NCBI RefSeq assembly: GCF_020034655.1
Contig: NZ_JAIQDJ010000003.1
Span: 1-64,000, forward strand
DNA from: Thermomonas beijingensis
Lineage (GTDB): Bacteria; Pseudomonadota; Gammaproteobacteria; Xanthomonadales; Xanthomonadaceae
Length of the DNA stretch: 64,000 bases
Reading direction: 5' to 3'
Shown here: piece after piece, positions 35,411 to 43,474 of the stretch
Layout: every line of letters starts with the position of its first letter
Numbering within the stretch: position 1 is the first letter of the stretch
The notes under the pieces: generated by a model
The model's database searches: none
Told to the model about the DNA's origin: nothing
What the model saw: the letters and a program-made list of their open reading frames with translations, nothing else
Made by a program: the position numbers and the translations under genes

Positions 35411-36389
35411 CGCGATCGCTCCCGCCTCGCCACAACCACAATGCGACCGCACTCCACAACAACGCGGCTACCGAATATTTCACACTGGCCGGTATCCAGC
35501 CAATCGACGACCAAAACGCTTCGATAAACGCCGCCAGCAGCAACATCACGAACACGCCCAAACACAGCTTGGCGCCACGTCGGCCATCTTCCAGCAGGGC
35601 ATCCACGCGCCGCCGCCGGCCCGGTACCAATAATGCCAAACCCAAGCGCAGCCCGGCACCGCCGGCAATCACGATCGCGGTCAACTCGAATGCCGAATGT
35701 CCACACACAAAACGCCAGAACGGATCCCCCAGCCCCGCCGCTTGCAGATGGCCGGCCACTGCACCAATCATCAAACCATTGAAGACAATCGCCAGGACCG
35801 GGCCAACCCCAGCCAACAGACCGCTGGCGTAGGTGCGCAGCCCGATGCTGATATTGTTGAAGATGTAGAACCCGAACATCGCCAAATCCGTGCCGGAATC
35901 ACGCCCTAATTTTTCTGCAGCTTTGGCATACATCGTCTCCATCTCGGCCACTTGCTGCGGGCGCATCAAGGTGTGGATCAACTCCGGCTGCCATTGCACC
36001 GCCACGAAGCTCAGCACCAGTGGCAACACGAATAACCCCAATGCGGCCAACATCACGCCACGCTCGGCGCGCACCAGCGCGGGAAAATCGGCAAGGATGA
36101 ATTCAAACGCGCGCTGCCAGTGCGGCAGCGGTGGCCGATACATCGCCGCGTGGCCGCGTTGCATCAACACTTGCAAGCGCTCGCACAATTGCGGGCTGTA
36201 ACCGCGCCGTCGCGCCAGCCCCAGGTGCTGACAGAGACGTCGATAGGTGGCAGGAACATCTTCATCGGCAAGCCCGCGCCAGCCGGAATCAGCACGCGCG
36301 CGCTTGGGCTTGCTGGCACGCGTATCCAGCCACTGTTCGAAATCAGCCCATTCCTGTTGGTGGCGCTGGATGAAATGTTCCTGGCGCAT
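35400..36389 (-). CDS. Stage II sporulation protein M (SpoIIM)-like membrane protein
   Basis: A 329-aa protein. A cytosolic helical N-terminus (QEWADFEQWLDTR; YRRLCQHLGLARRRGYS) is followed by about five transmembrane helices and the SpoIIM motif region FGFYIFNNISIGLRTYASGLLAGVGP and GHSAFELTAIVIAGGAGLRLG. SpoIIM builds a membrane peptidoglycan-remodelling complex in Bacillus. In this non-sporulating lineage the protein occurs with RDD, MoxR and DUF58 genes and its role is not known. It lies six bases after the second RDD gene. Confidence 0.93.
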   Translation of the reverse strand: MRQEHFIQRHQQEWADFEQWLDTRASKPKRARADSGWRGLADEDVPATYRRLCQHLGLARRRGYSPQLCERLQVLMQRGHAAMYRPPLPHWQRAFEFILADFPALVRAERGVMLAALGLFVLPLVLSFVAVQWQPELIHTLMRPQQVAEMETMYAKAAEKLGRDSGTDLAMFGFYIFNNISIGLRTYASGLLAGVGPVLAIVFNGLMIGAVAGHLQAAGLGDPFWRFVCGHSAFELTAIVIAGGAGLRLGLALLVPGRRRRVDALLEDGRRGAKLCLGVFVMLLLAAFIEAFWSSIGWIPASVKYSVAALLWSAVALWLWRGGSDRDAR

Positions 36390-36395
36390 GCGCAG

Positions 36396-37082
36396 TCAGC
36401 GTTTGCCCAGCAGCCAATTGGAAATCCCCAACAGCTGCTGCACACCTGCCGCACCCGTGGCACCGGTGGCGACACTGGCGATATCGGCCAGTTCGATGCG
36501 ACGCTCTGGTGTCAGTTGGCCGGCACGCTCGGCAAATGCCACGACTGCTGCTTGTTCGGATGGCAATAACGGCTGCAATGGGCGGGTGACCTGAAGATCG
36601 ACCAATAATTGAATGCTGCTGCGATGTTGCGGCACATGCACCACCAAGGTACCGGCCACTAAATCGCCTAGCCGACGACCACAGGGATCAAGCAAGCCCG
36701 ACAGCAAGCCGCAGGCGTAGCCAAACGGCAGCATATCCACCGTCCGCATCAAGTTGCGCACACACGTCGCCAACCAGCCTACTGGCGCGCCATTCCTGGA
36801 AATCACCCGTAGATGCAATACCCGTTTGCCCGGTGTCTGCCCATCAAACATGCCCTCGCAAACGATGGGGTACAACCAAACCACCATGAACATGCAGACC
36901 AGATAAAACCCCATCCCGGCGCTACCCAACAAGCCGAACGCCATCGAACAAACCATCAACAGCGCCATCCGGATGCAGAAATCGATGCCCCACGCCAAGG
37001 CACGCGGTACTGGCCCGGCGGCCGGCAATCGCAATGCCACCCCTTCCGGGGTGTAAACCTCGTGGGCAGTGTCCAGCATCAA
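36396..37082 (-). CDS. RDD family membrane protein (second of a tandem pair)
   Basis: A 228-aa protein with an RDD domain: the Arg and Asp in PRALAWGIDFCIRMALL, then three to four helices and the conserved tail GQTPGKRVLHLRVISRNG, LMRTVDMLPFG and DPCGRRLGDLVAGTLVV. The Ala-rich C-terminal extension beyond the domain is variable. Its start overlaps the stop of the upstream RDD gene by 4 bp. RDD proteins are proposed small-solute or ion transporters in some bacteria, but this is unproven here. Confidence 0.92.
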   Translation of the reverse strand: MMLDTAHEVYTPEGVALRLPAAGPVPRALAWGIDFCIRMALLMVCSMAFGLLGSAGMGFYLVCMFMVVWLYPIVCEGMFDGQTPGKRVLHLRVISRNGAPVGWLATCVRNLMRTVDMLPFGYACGLLSGLLDPCGRRLGDLVAGTLVVHVPQHRSSIQLLVDLQVTRPLQPLLPSEQAAVVAFAERAGQLTPERRIELADIASVATGATGAAGVQQLLGISNWLLGKR

Positions 37083-37624
37083 GCGGTAACGACGATGGTG
37101 TCGGCAATCAAATCATGTACACAGCGCTTTTCTTCGCCAAAAATGAACAACGGATCGATCAGACTGAACAACCCGCCAACCAACGGAATCGCACCGATCA
37201 AGCCGGGTACGAACATGCGTAACCAGAAAATTCGACCCAAGCCAGCCCGGCTGCCATCGCTGCGCACAATTTTGATGCCTAGCATCTTCTTGCCGAACGT
37301 CTGGCCATGGCGGTGCAACAAGGTCAGCTGATACGCCACATACCCCAGCATCAGCAGCACAATGATCCCCAACAGTGCCATGCCTGACGCACTGACTCCA
37401 CCCTTGCCATCATTACCCACGATTGGAATCAGGATCGCGGCAAGAATGCCGACAATGGCGATCGGCACGCCATCGATGAGCACCGCGCCCAAGCGAACAC
37501 CACGACCGGCTTTTTCCCATTGTCCTGTCTCATGCAACTCGGCCAACTTGGCGCTTGGCACGGCATAGGGATTGTCTTGTTGTTTGCTGATGTTGAGCGC
37601 ATCGGCACTGTTGTACGGATCCAT
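37079..37624 (-). CDS. RDD family membrane protein (first gene of the MoxR operon)
   Basis: A 181-aa protein with the RDD core RGVRLGAVLIDGVPIAIVG, three helices, GQTFGKKMLGIKIVRSDGS and the closing CVHDLIADTIVV. The N-terminal 40 residues are polar and cytosolic. The ATG at 37624 has GAGGAAGGGG upstream, the strongest ribosome-binding site in the operon, which marks the first cistron. It differs clearly from the next RDD gene, so the pair is not a recent duplication. Confidence 0.92.
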   Translation of the reverse strand: MDPYNSADALNISKQQDNPYAVPSAKLAELHETGQWEKAGRGVRLGAVLIDGVPIAIVGILAAILIPIVGNDGKGGVSASGMALLGIIVLLMLGYVAYQLTLLHRHGQTFGKKMLGIKIVRSDGSRAGLGRIFWLRMFVPGLIGAIPLVGGLFSLIDPLFIFGEEKRCVHDLIADTIVVTA

Positions 37625-37692
37625 GCATCCCCTTCCTCGTTGCGTGAACATGCTCCCCTGCTGGCAACTTTAGCCGGAGTCCTTCTTTACCG

Positions 37693-38241
37693 TCACCCTT
37701 CGCAGGGCGCGGCCACCAGATAGTCGTCCTTCAAACGCACATAGTGACCGGCGCTGTAATACAAGGCTTCGATTTCGGCATCGCTGAGCAGCCTCACTTT
37801 TTTGGCGGGGTTGCCCAACCAAAGTTCCCCCTCAGCGACCACCTTGCCTGGTGCGATGAGTGCACCCGCGCCAACGAATCCGTGCTTTTTCACCACCGCG
37901 CCATCCAGCACGATGGCACCCATGCCAATCAAAACGGCATCTTCAATCGTGCAGGCGTGGATGATGGCCTTGTGGCCGATGGTGACATCGCTGCCAATCC
38001 GGGTGGCAAAGCCGCCGCGCTTGGCGTGTGGGCCATCGTGACTGACGTGTATCACCGTGCCATCCTGGATATTGGTGCGGTCACCAATACGGATGAAATT
38101 GACATCGCCACGCACCACCGTGAACGGCCAGACGGAAACATCGTCCCCCAGCACCACGTCACCGATCACGGTACTCATCGGATCCACGAAAACACGCTGG
38201 CCAAGCGTGGGGGCAATGGTGCGATACGGTCGAATGTTCAT
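37693..38241 (-). CDS. Gamma-class carbonic anhydrase family protein
   Basis: A 182-aa left-handed beta-helix protein built of hexapeptide repeats (for example VIGDVVLGDDVSVWPFTVVRG). The three zinc-ligand histidines of the family are visible in VIHVSHDG and TIGHKAIIHACT. These YrdA/CaiE-like proteins form trimers; whether carbonic anhydrase activity is present varies. The ATG at 38241 lies 7 nt after TAGAAT (38254-38249) without a Shine-Dalgarno sequence. It is divergent from the aldehyde dehydrogenase across only 39 bp. Confidence 0.93.
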   Translation of the reverse strand: MNIRPYRTIAPTLGQRVFVDPMSTVIGDVVLGDDVSVWPFTVVRGDVNFIRIGDRTNIQDGTVIHVSHDGPHAKRGGFATRIGSDVTIGHKAIIHACTIEDAVLIGMGAIVLDGAVVKKHGFVGAGALIAPGKVVAEGELWLGNPAKKVRLLSDAEIEALYYSAGHYVRLKDDYLVAAPCEG

Positions 38242-38248
38242 GCGCTGG

Positions 38249-38273
38249 ATTCTAGCCCGCGCACGACTACACT
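38249..38273. promoter_or_regulatory. Overlapping divergent leaderless-type promoters
   Basis: TAGAAT on the minus strand (38254-38249) lies 7 nt before the carbonic anhydrase ATG. TACACT on the plus strand (38268-38273) lies 7 nt before the aldehyde dehydrogenase ATG. Only 13 bp separate the two hexamers, so each promoter's -35 region overlaps the other's -10. Confidence 0.5.
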
Positions 38274-38280
38274 GCCGCGT

Positions 38281-39693
38281 ATGGAAAACTTCATTGACAC
38301 CCAGCCCAGCGAACTTGCACCCACCTTGCAGCGTCTGCGCAGCAACTGGCAGGCCAGCAAGCCCGACTACGCCCAGCGCATGGACGATCTTGGGCGACTG
38401 CGGCATGCGCTGAGGCTGCGAATGGATGAAATGGCCGAGGCGGTTGGCAAGGATTTCAGCCATCGCGCCAAAGCCGAAACCCGCATTGCCGATGGCATGA
38501 CCGTACTCAACGACATCGACCACCTGCGCAAACATCTGCGCAAATGGATGCGACCCACCCGCGTGGGCGTGGGTTGGCGGTTCCTGCCCGCGCGGGCGCA
38601 GGTGCGACCGATGCCGTTGGGCGTGGTGGGGGTGATTGCGCCGTGGAACTACCCGGTCAACCTGGCGCTGATCCCGTTGGCCACTGCACTGGCCGCTGGC
38701 AATCATGTGTATTTGAAACCGTCCGAGCATACCCCGCACACCGCGCGATTTTTGCGCAGCCTGCTGGCCGAAGCCATTGCCCCGGGTCGGGTGGCGGTGG
38801 CCACCGGCGGTGCCGACATCGGTGCCGCCTTTGCCGGCCTGCCGTTTGACCATCTGGTGTTCACCGGCTCCACTGCGGTGGGGCGCAAGGTGATGGCCGC
38901 CGCTGCTGCCCATCTCACCCCCCTGACGCTGGAGCTGGGCGGCAAATCGCCGGCGTTGATTGCCGAGGACTACCCGATTGAACACGCCGCAGCCCGTATT
39001 GCCACCGGCAAATGGTTCAATTGCGGGCAAACCTGCATCGCCCCCGATTACGTGCTGGTGCCCAAAGGCAAGCGCGACGCCTTGGTCAAGGCACTGCGCG
39101 ATGAGGCGGTTACACGCTACGGCGAAAACCTGACCAACCTGGACGACTACACCCGCATCATCAATGCTGGCCAATACAACCGTCTGAAAGGCTATTTGGA
39201 CGATGCCAAGTCCCGCGGTATCGAACGCGTCACCTTGGCCGGCCACGCCGATCCGGCCCAGCGCCTGCTGCCACCCACGCTACTGTTGGATCCGAGTGAT
39301 GACGCGCTGATCATGCAGGAAGAAATTTTTGGCCCACTGTTGCCGATCAAGAGCTATCGCAGTCTTGATGAAGCGATTGCCTACATCAATGCCCACGACC
39401 GGCCCTTGGCGCTGTATCCGTTCAGCCACAACCGGGCCACTGTGGAAAAAATCCTGCACGGCACCTTGGCCGGTGGGGTTTCAGTGAATGACACCCTGTT
39501 CCATTTCGCCATCGGCAATCTGCCGTTTGGCGGAGTCGGGCCCAGCGGCATGGGGGCCTACCATGGCCGCGCCGGGTTTGATGCGATGAGCAAACAACTG
39601 CCGGTATTCTGGCAGGCCCGTCGCAGTGGTGGCGACCTGCTCAAACCGCCCTACAGCAAAGCCAAGTGGCTGATTGATTTGATTGTGCGCTAA
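38281..39693 (+). CDS. Coniferyl-type aldehyde dehydrogenase
   Basis: A 470-aa NAD(P)-dependent aldehyde dehydrogenase. Visible are the Asn of APWNYPVNLAL, the nucleotide-binding FTGSTAVGRKVM, the catalytic Glu of LELGGKSPA, the catalytic Cys of NCGQTCIAPDY and the C-terminal LPFGGVGPSGMGAYHG. Length and sequence style match the coniferyl aldehyde dehydrogenase (CalB) and fatty aldehyde dehydrogenase group. The natural substrate is uncertain. The ATG at 38281 follows TACACT by 7 nt with no ribosome-binding site. It is convergent with the Lrp gene, six bases apart. Confidence 0.92.
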   Translation: MENFIDTQPSELAPTLQRLRSNWQASKPDYAQRMDDLGRLRHALRLRMDEMAEAVGKDFSHRAKAETRIADGMTVLNDIDHLRKHLRKWMRPTRVGVGWRFLPARAQVRPMPLGVVGVIAPWNYPVNLALIPLATALAAGNHVYLKPSEHTPHTARFLRSLLAEAIAPGRVAVATGGADIGAAFAGLPFDHLVFTGSTAVGRKVMAAAAAHLTPLTLELGGKSPALIAEDYPIEHAAARIATGKWFNCGQTCIAPDYVLVPKGKRDALVKALRDEAVTRYGENLTNLDDYTRIINAGQYNRLKGYLDDAKSRGIERVTLAGHADPAQRLLPPTLLLDPSDDALIMQEEIFGPLLPIKSYRSLDEAIAYINAHDRPLALYPFSHNRATVEKILHGTLAGGVSVNDTLFHFAIGNLPFGGVGPSGMGAYHGRAGFDAMSKQLPVFWQARRSGGDLLKPPYSKAKWLIDLIVR

Positions 39694-39699
39694 GCAGGT

Positions 39700-40182
39700 C
39701 TATCCCGCTGGCATCGATAAGCCCTGTGCACGCTTGACCGTGCGCAGCACGAAACTGGAATTGACATCAGCCACCTCGGCCTGCGCCAGCAGTTTGTCCA
39801 GCAGGAAGCGGGAAAAATGCTCCAGCCCGCCCACCACCACGTGCAGCAGGTAATCCATGTCGCCGGTCAGGGCATGGCAGGCCACCACTTCTGGCCAGGC
39901 GTTGACCTGGCGCGCAAACGTGTCGATGCGTGCGGCGTCGTGACTTTTCAGTTGCACCCGCACGAAGGCCTGCAAGCCCAGCCCCAAGCGCTCCGGGTCC
40001 ACTTCGGCACGATAACCAGTGATCACGCCTTCCCGCTCCAGCCGCTGCACCCGGCGCAGGCAGGCCGAGGGCGAGAGATGCACGCGTTCGGCCAATTCCG
40101 CATGGGTCTGGCGGGCGGCACGTTGCAGTTCGGCCAGCAACAGCAAATCGATGCGATCCAGTTCCGTTACGCTCATTTTCAT
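39700..40182 (-). CDS. Lrp/AsnC-family transcriptional regulator
   Basis: A 160-aa regulator with an N-terminal winged helix (RIDLLLLAELQRAARQTHAELAERVHLSPSACLRRVQRLEREG) and a C-terminal amino-acid-sensing RAM domain (VVACHALTGDMDYLLHVVVGG). It is divergent from phhA across 122 bp, an arrangement in which an aromatic amino acid could act as effector to control phenylalanine hydroxylase (inference from position). ATG starts exist at 40182 and 40176 and GTG at 40185; none has a clear ribosome-binding site. Confidence 0.93.
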   Translation of the reverse strand: MKMSVTELDRIDLLLLAELQRAARQTHAELAERVHLSPSACLRRVQRLEREGVITGYRAEVDPERLGLGLQAFVRVQLKSHDAARIDTFARQVNAWPEVVACHALTGDMDYLLHVVVGGLEHFSRFLLDKLLAQAEVADVNSSFVLRTVKRAQGLSMPAG

Positions 40183-40304
40183 CACAAATTATTGAATTGC
40201 TGCAGATATCATGCATCTCTTTGCTATTTTCACGCAACAACGCTGCCACTATGCGCGTTGCCGCGCCTATGCTGAAGGCTGCCTCTGCCACTCCGGAACC
40301 GCCC

Positions 40305-41153
40305 ATGCTTGAGCAACCGCGCCGCCTTGAAAGCGTGCAGACAGAACGCGGCTCGATCCCGGTGTACGCCACCGGCACCGTGGAGCAGCCGTGGGCGCAG
40401 TACACCGCCACCGACCACACGGTGTGGCAGCAGTTGTACGCCCGCCAGCAAGCATTGTTGGTGGGCCGCGCCTGCGATGCGTTTTTGGCGGCGCAAGAAA
40501 AACTGCGCATGCCGGCCGATCACATCCCGCACTTTTCCGACCTCAACCAGATCCTGACTGCCGCCACCGGCTGGCAGATCGTGGCGGTGGAAGGCCTGCT
40601 ACCGGAGTTGGATTTCTTCACCCATCTGGCCAACCGCCGCTTCCCGGTGAGCTGGTGGATTCGCCGCCCGGATCAGATCGACTATCTGGAAGAGCCCGAC
40701 CTGTTCCATGACCTGTTCGGGCATGTGCCATTGCTGATGGAACCGCTGTTTGCCGACTACCTGCAAGCCTACGGGCAGGGCGGCATCAAGGCGCATGGGC
40801 TGGGCCCCGATGCGCTGATGCAACTGGCGCGGCTGTATTGGTACACGGTGGAATTTGGCCTGATCCGGCAAGCCGATGGCCTGCGCATCTACGGTGCCGG
40901 CATCGTCAGCTCCAAGGGCGAATCCATCTACAGTCTGGAAAGCGCCGCCCCCAACCGCCTGGGCTTTGACCTAGAGCGCGTGATGCGCACTCGCTACCGC
41001 ATCGACAGCTTCCAGCAGACCTATTTCGTGATCGACAGCTTCGAACAGCTGATCAGCACCACGCTGGCCGACTTCGCCCCACTGTATGCCCGGCTGGCCG
41101 GGCAAGACCCCATCCCCGCCGATGCGGTTTTGGACGGGGATGCGGTGTTGTAA
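40305..41153 (+). CDS. phhA: Phenylalanine-4-hydroxylase
   Basis: A 282-aa tetrahydropterin- and iron-dependent hydroxylase that converts phenylalanine to tyrosine. The catalytic core has RPDQIDYLEEPDLFHDLFGHVPLL, which supplies the two iron-binding histidines, and WYTVEFGLIRQ, which supplies the Glu ligand, plus YGAGIVSSKGE. The N-terminus (MLEQPRRLESVQTERG) matches the start of xanthomonad PhhA, so the ATG at 40305 is used over 40251 and 40269. The Lrp gene upstream is a likely regulator. No pterin recycling gene lies next to it. Confidence 0.95.
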   Translation: MLEQPRRLESVQTERGSIPVYATGTVEQPWAQYTATDHTVWQQLYARQQALLVGRACDAFLAAQEKLRMPADHIPHFSDLNQILTAATGWQIVAVEGLLPELDFFTHLANRRFPVSWWIRRPDQIDYLEEPDLFHDLFGHVPLLMEPLFADYLQAYGQGGIKAHGLGPDALMQLARLYWYTVEFGLIRQADGLRIYGAGIVSSKGESIYSLESAAPNRLGFDLERVMRTRYRIDSFQQTYFVIDSFEQLISTTLADFAPLYARLAGQDPIPADAVLDGDAVL

Positions 41154-41191
41154 CTGCGGAACCGCTGCAAACCGCGCTGTTGCGGCGGCAT

Positions 41192-42067
41192 TTAAAATTC
41201 AGTTGCTGATGCACTGAGTTTCCTTGCCACATCATAAACGCTTGGTGCATATACTCTGCGCCATATGGAATCTGCCGTTGCGCCTGGAGCACAAGTAGAT
41301 TGCTCGCTACATATCTTCATGGTTAGTAACTGATTGGTGCCGCAGCCACCGAAATTCGTGCATGATTTCATTTGAACACTAAGGAGCTGCACTTGCGCGA
41401 GTTCTTCAGAGGACAGTTGCCAGCCATTCTTCCTCGCAAATTCAGTCGTTGACGGCGCTATTATTCCTGCTTGATTCAGGGCTTCGGCAGCCACTAGCGT
41501 CTCCATCTGTGAATTTCTCGCCATTAACATGGCATCTAACTGTTTCGTAATTACGGTAACCTTATTTGGATCTTGATGACTTTTGTTAATCCCATCAAAA
41601 AGCTCGCTCGCCATACCATAGGCTTGACTATAGGGATCCCCTGCAGGTAGTGATAGTAGTTTTTGTTGTTCCAAAGCGATCGATCCTTTGTACCCAACGC
41701 AAAAAGATGCTTTGAATGAAAGAATTGTATTCTGTGAAGCCGATCTCTGTGTAATAACATCCCGCCCGACTGATGGCTCGCAGGCGGATGCAATTTGAAT
41801 TCTGGTAAATATTTCAGTTCCTGACGATGCGTTTTTTTGAATAGATTTAATTAATTCTTTAGCTGAAGAAGCATCCAGTAATTTTATTTCCGGTCTTAAA
41901 GTAGTGGCTGCCAACTCGCCTTCCGAGGAAGTAGCCGAAGCGGAATTTTCGATGACAGTTGCATGCGCTTTATCGAGCACGTTGACATCATGGCTCTTCC
42001 TTGCATAGACGACCACTATTACTATGGCGACTAAGATTGACGCAAAGTACTTCAATCGACCCCGCAT
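41192..42067 (-). CDS. Hypothetical membrane-anchored protein, AT-rich
   Basis: A 291-aa protein of unrecognised family. One N-terminal transmembrane segment (YFASILVAIVIVVVYA) is followed by a polar stretch and a helical, cysteine-containing domain (FTRIQIASACEPSVG, FKASFCVGYKG, MKSCTNFGGCGTNQLL, CSEQSTCAPG). Its build matches the protein at 5248-6207: single anchor, low-complexity linker, an FC-x-G segment, then a G-D-x-x-x-Q segment, so they may be distant paralogues. The gene is clearly more AT-rich than phhA and fbp beside it. The ATG at 42067 has AAGGGA upstream. The 42068-42341 spacer shows no other gene. Confidence 0.7.
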   Translation of the reverse strand: MRGRLKYFASILVAIVIVVVYARKSHDVNVLDKAHATVIENSASATSSEGELAATTLRPEIKLLDASSAKELIKSIQKNASSGTEIFTRIQIASACEPSVGRDVITQRSASQNTILSFKASFCVGYKGSIALEQQKLLSLPAGDPYSQAYGMASELFDGINKSHQDPNKVTVITKQLDAMLMARNSQMETLVAAEALNQAGIIAPSTTEFARKNGWQLSSEELAQVQLLSVQMKSCTNFGGCGTNQLLTMKICSEQSTCAPGATADSIWRRVYAPSVYDVARKLSASATEF

Positions 42068-42341
42068 GACGCATCCCTTAAATCTACAAAGCATTGCACA
42101 TCTAGAAATATTTAATTTTAACGGCAATATGTTATTTCAAAGTTCTTTTCTGGAACGACCCTCGCTCATCAACCGCCAGTCACCGCCCGTGCGGTGTGCA
42201 GGATAGTCCTATCTCCTGCTCGGGAAGTTGGTCCGCAAGCCTCAATCAAACGCTACTTCACTTCGCCCTCACTCCGTAAACAACCGCGACGGATTCGCGC
42301 CTTCCGCACCCACATCGGCGACAATACCCACACCCTCGCCC

Positions 42342-43394
42342 ATGTCTGACCTGCCGATGACGTCTTCCAATATTTCCCTCACCCAATTTTTGATCGAAGA
42401 ACAACGCGCCGGGCGCGTCAACCCGCAGCTGCGCTTGCTGATTGAGGTGGTGTCGCGTGCTTGCAAGCGCATTTCAATTGCGGTGGGCAAGGGCGCGCTG
42501 GGGGGGGTGCTGGGGGATGCCGGTGAAGGCGGGCAGGCCAACATCAATGTGCAGGGCGAGGCGCAGAAAAAGCTCGACGTGCTCAGCAATGAAATCCTGC
42601 TGGAAGCCAATGCCTGGGGCGGCCACTTGGCCGGCCTTGCCTCCGAGGAAATGGACACCTCGCAGCCGATCCCGGACAAATATCCGCGCGGCAATTATTT
42701 ATTGCTGTTCGACCCCTTGGATGGCAGCTCCAATATCGACGTCAACGTGTCGGTGGGCACCATTTTCTCGGTGCTGCGCTGCCCCGAGGGGGTGACCTCA
42801 CCCACCGACGCCGATTTCCTGCAGCCCGGCACTGCGCAGGTCGCCGCCGGCTACTGCGTCTATGGCCCGCAAACCACACTGGTGCTCACCGTTGGCCACG
42901 GCACCCATGCCTTCACTTTGGATCGCGAAGCGGGCAGTTTTGTGCTGACCACGCGCGGAATGACAATTCCGCAGGAAACCAGGGAATTTGCCGTCAACAT
43001 GTCGAATCAGCGCTTCTGGGAAGCACCGATGCAGGCCTATATCGGCGATTTGCTGAAGGGCAGCGAAGGCCCGCGTGGCAAGGACTTCAACATGCGCTGG
43101 ATCGCCTCGATGGTGGCCGATGTGCACCGCATCCTGACCCGCGGCGGCCTCTTCAGCTATCCGCTGGACAGCAAATGCGCGGCCAAGGGCGGCAAACTGC
43201 GCTTGATGTACGAGGCCAACCCGATGAGCTTCTTGGTCGAACAAGCCGGCGGTGCCGCCAGTACCGGGCGCATGCGCATGCTGGAGGTGACCCCCTCCGG
43301 CCTGCATATGCGAGTGCCGGTGTTCATGGGCTCGAAAGCCGAAGTGGACGCGGCAGTGGGCTACCACCAAGCGCATGACGCACAGGCGCACTAA
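42342..43394 (+). CDS. fbp: Fructose-1,6-bisphosphatase class I
   Basis: About 350 aa. Class I FBPase motifs are the metal-binding [20 protein letters not shown], the earlier Glu-rich ASEEMD, and the substrate region [32 protein letters not shown]. It hydrolyses fructose 1,6-bisphosphate in gluconeogenesis. The start is uncertain: ATG 42342 is used, but ATG 42357 five codons later is equally close to the family start, and neither has a ribosome-binding site. The frame is open upstream without family similarity. Confidence 0.95.
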   Translation: MSDLPMTSSNISLTQFLIEEQRAGRVNPQLRLLIEVVSRACKRISIAVGKGALGGVLGDAGEGGQANINVQGEAQKKLDVLSNEILLEANAWGGHLAGLASEEMDTSQPIPDKYPRGNYLLLFDPLDGSSNIDVNVSVGTIFSVLRCPEGVTSPTDADFLQPGTAQVAAGYCVYGPQTTLVLTVGHGTHAFTLDREAGSFVLTTRGMTIPQETREFAVNMSNQRFWEAPMQAYIGDLLKGSEGPRGKDFNMRWIASMVADVHRILTRGGLFSYPLDSKCAAKGGKLRLMYEANPMSFLVEQAGGAASTGRMRMLEVTPSGLHMRVPVFMGSKAEVDAAVGYHQAHDAQAH

Positions 43395-43474
43395 ACCTGC
43401 GCCAGCCTATCTCGTCATCACGCCATTCGGTCAAGTGATGCGGCATTTGCCCGCAACTTGGGCAGAATGTACCC

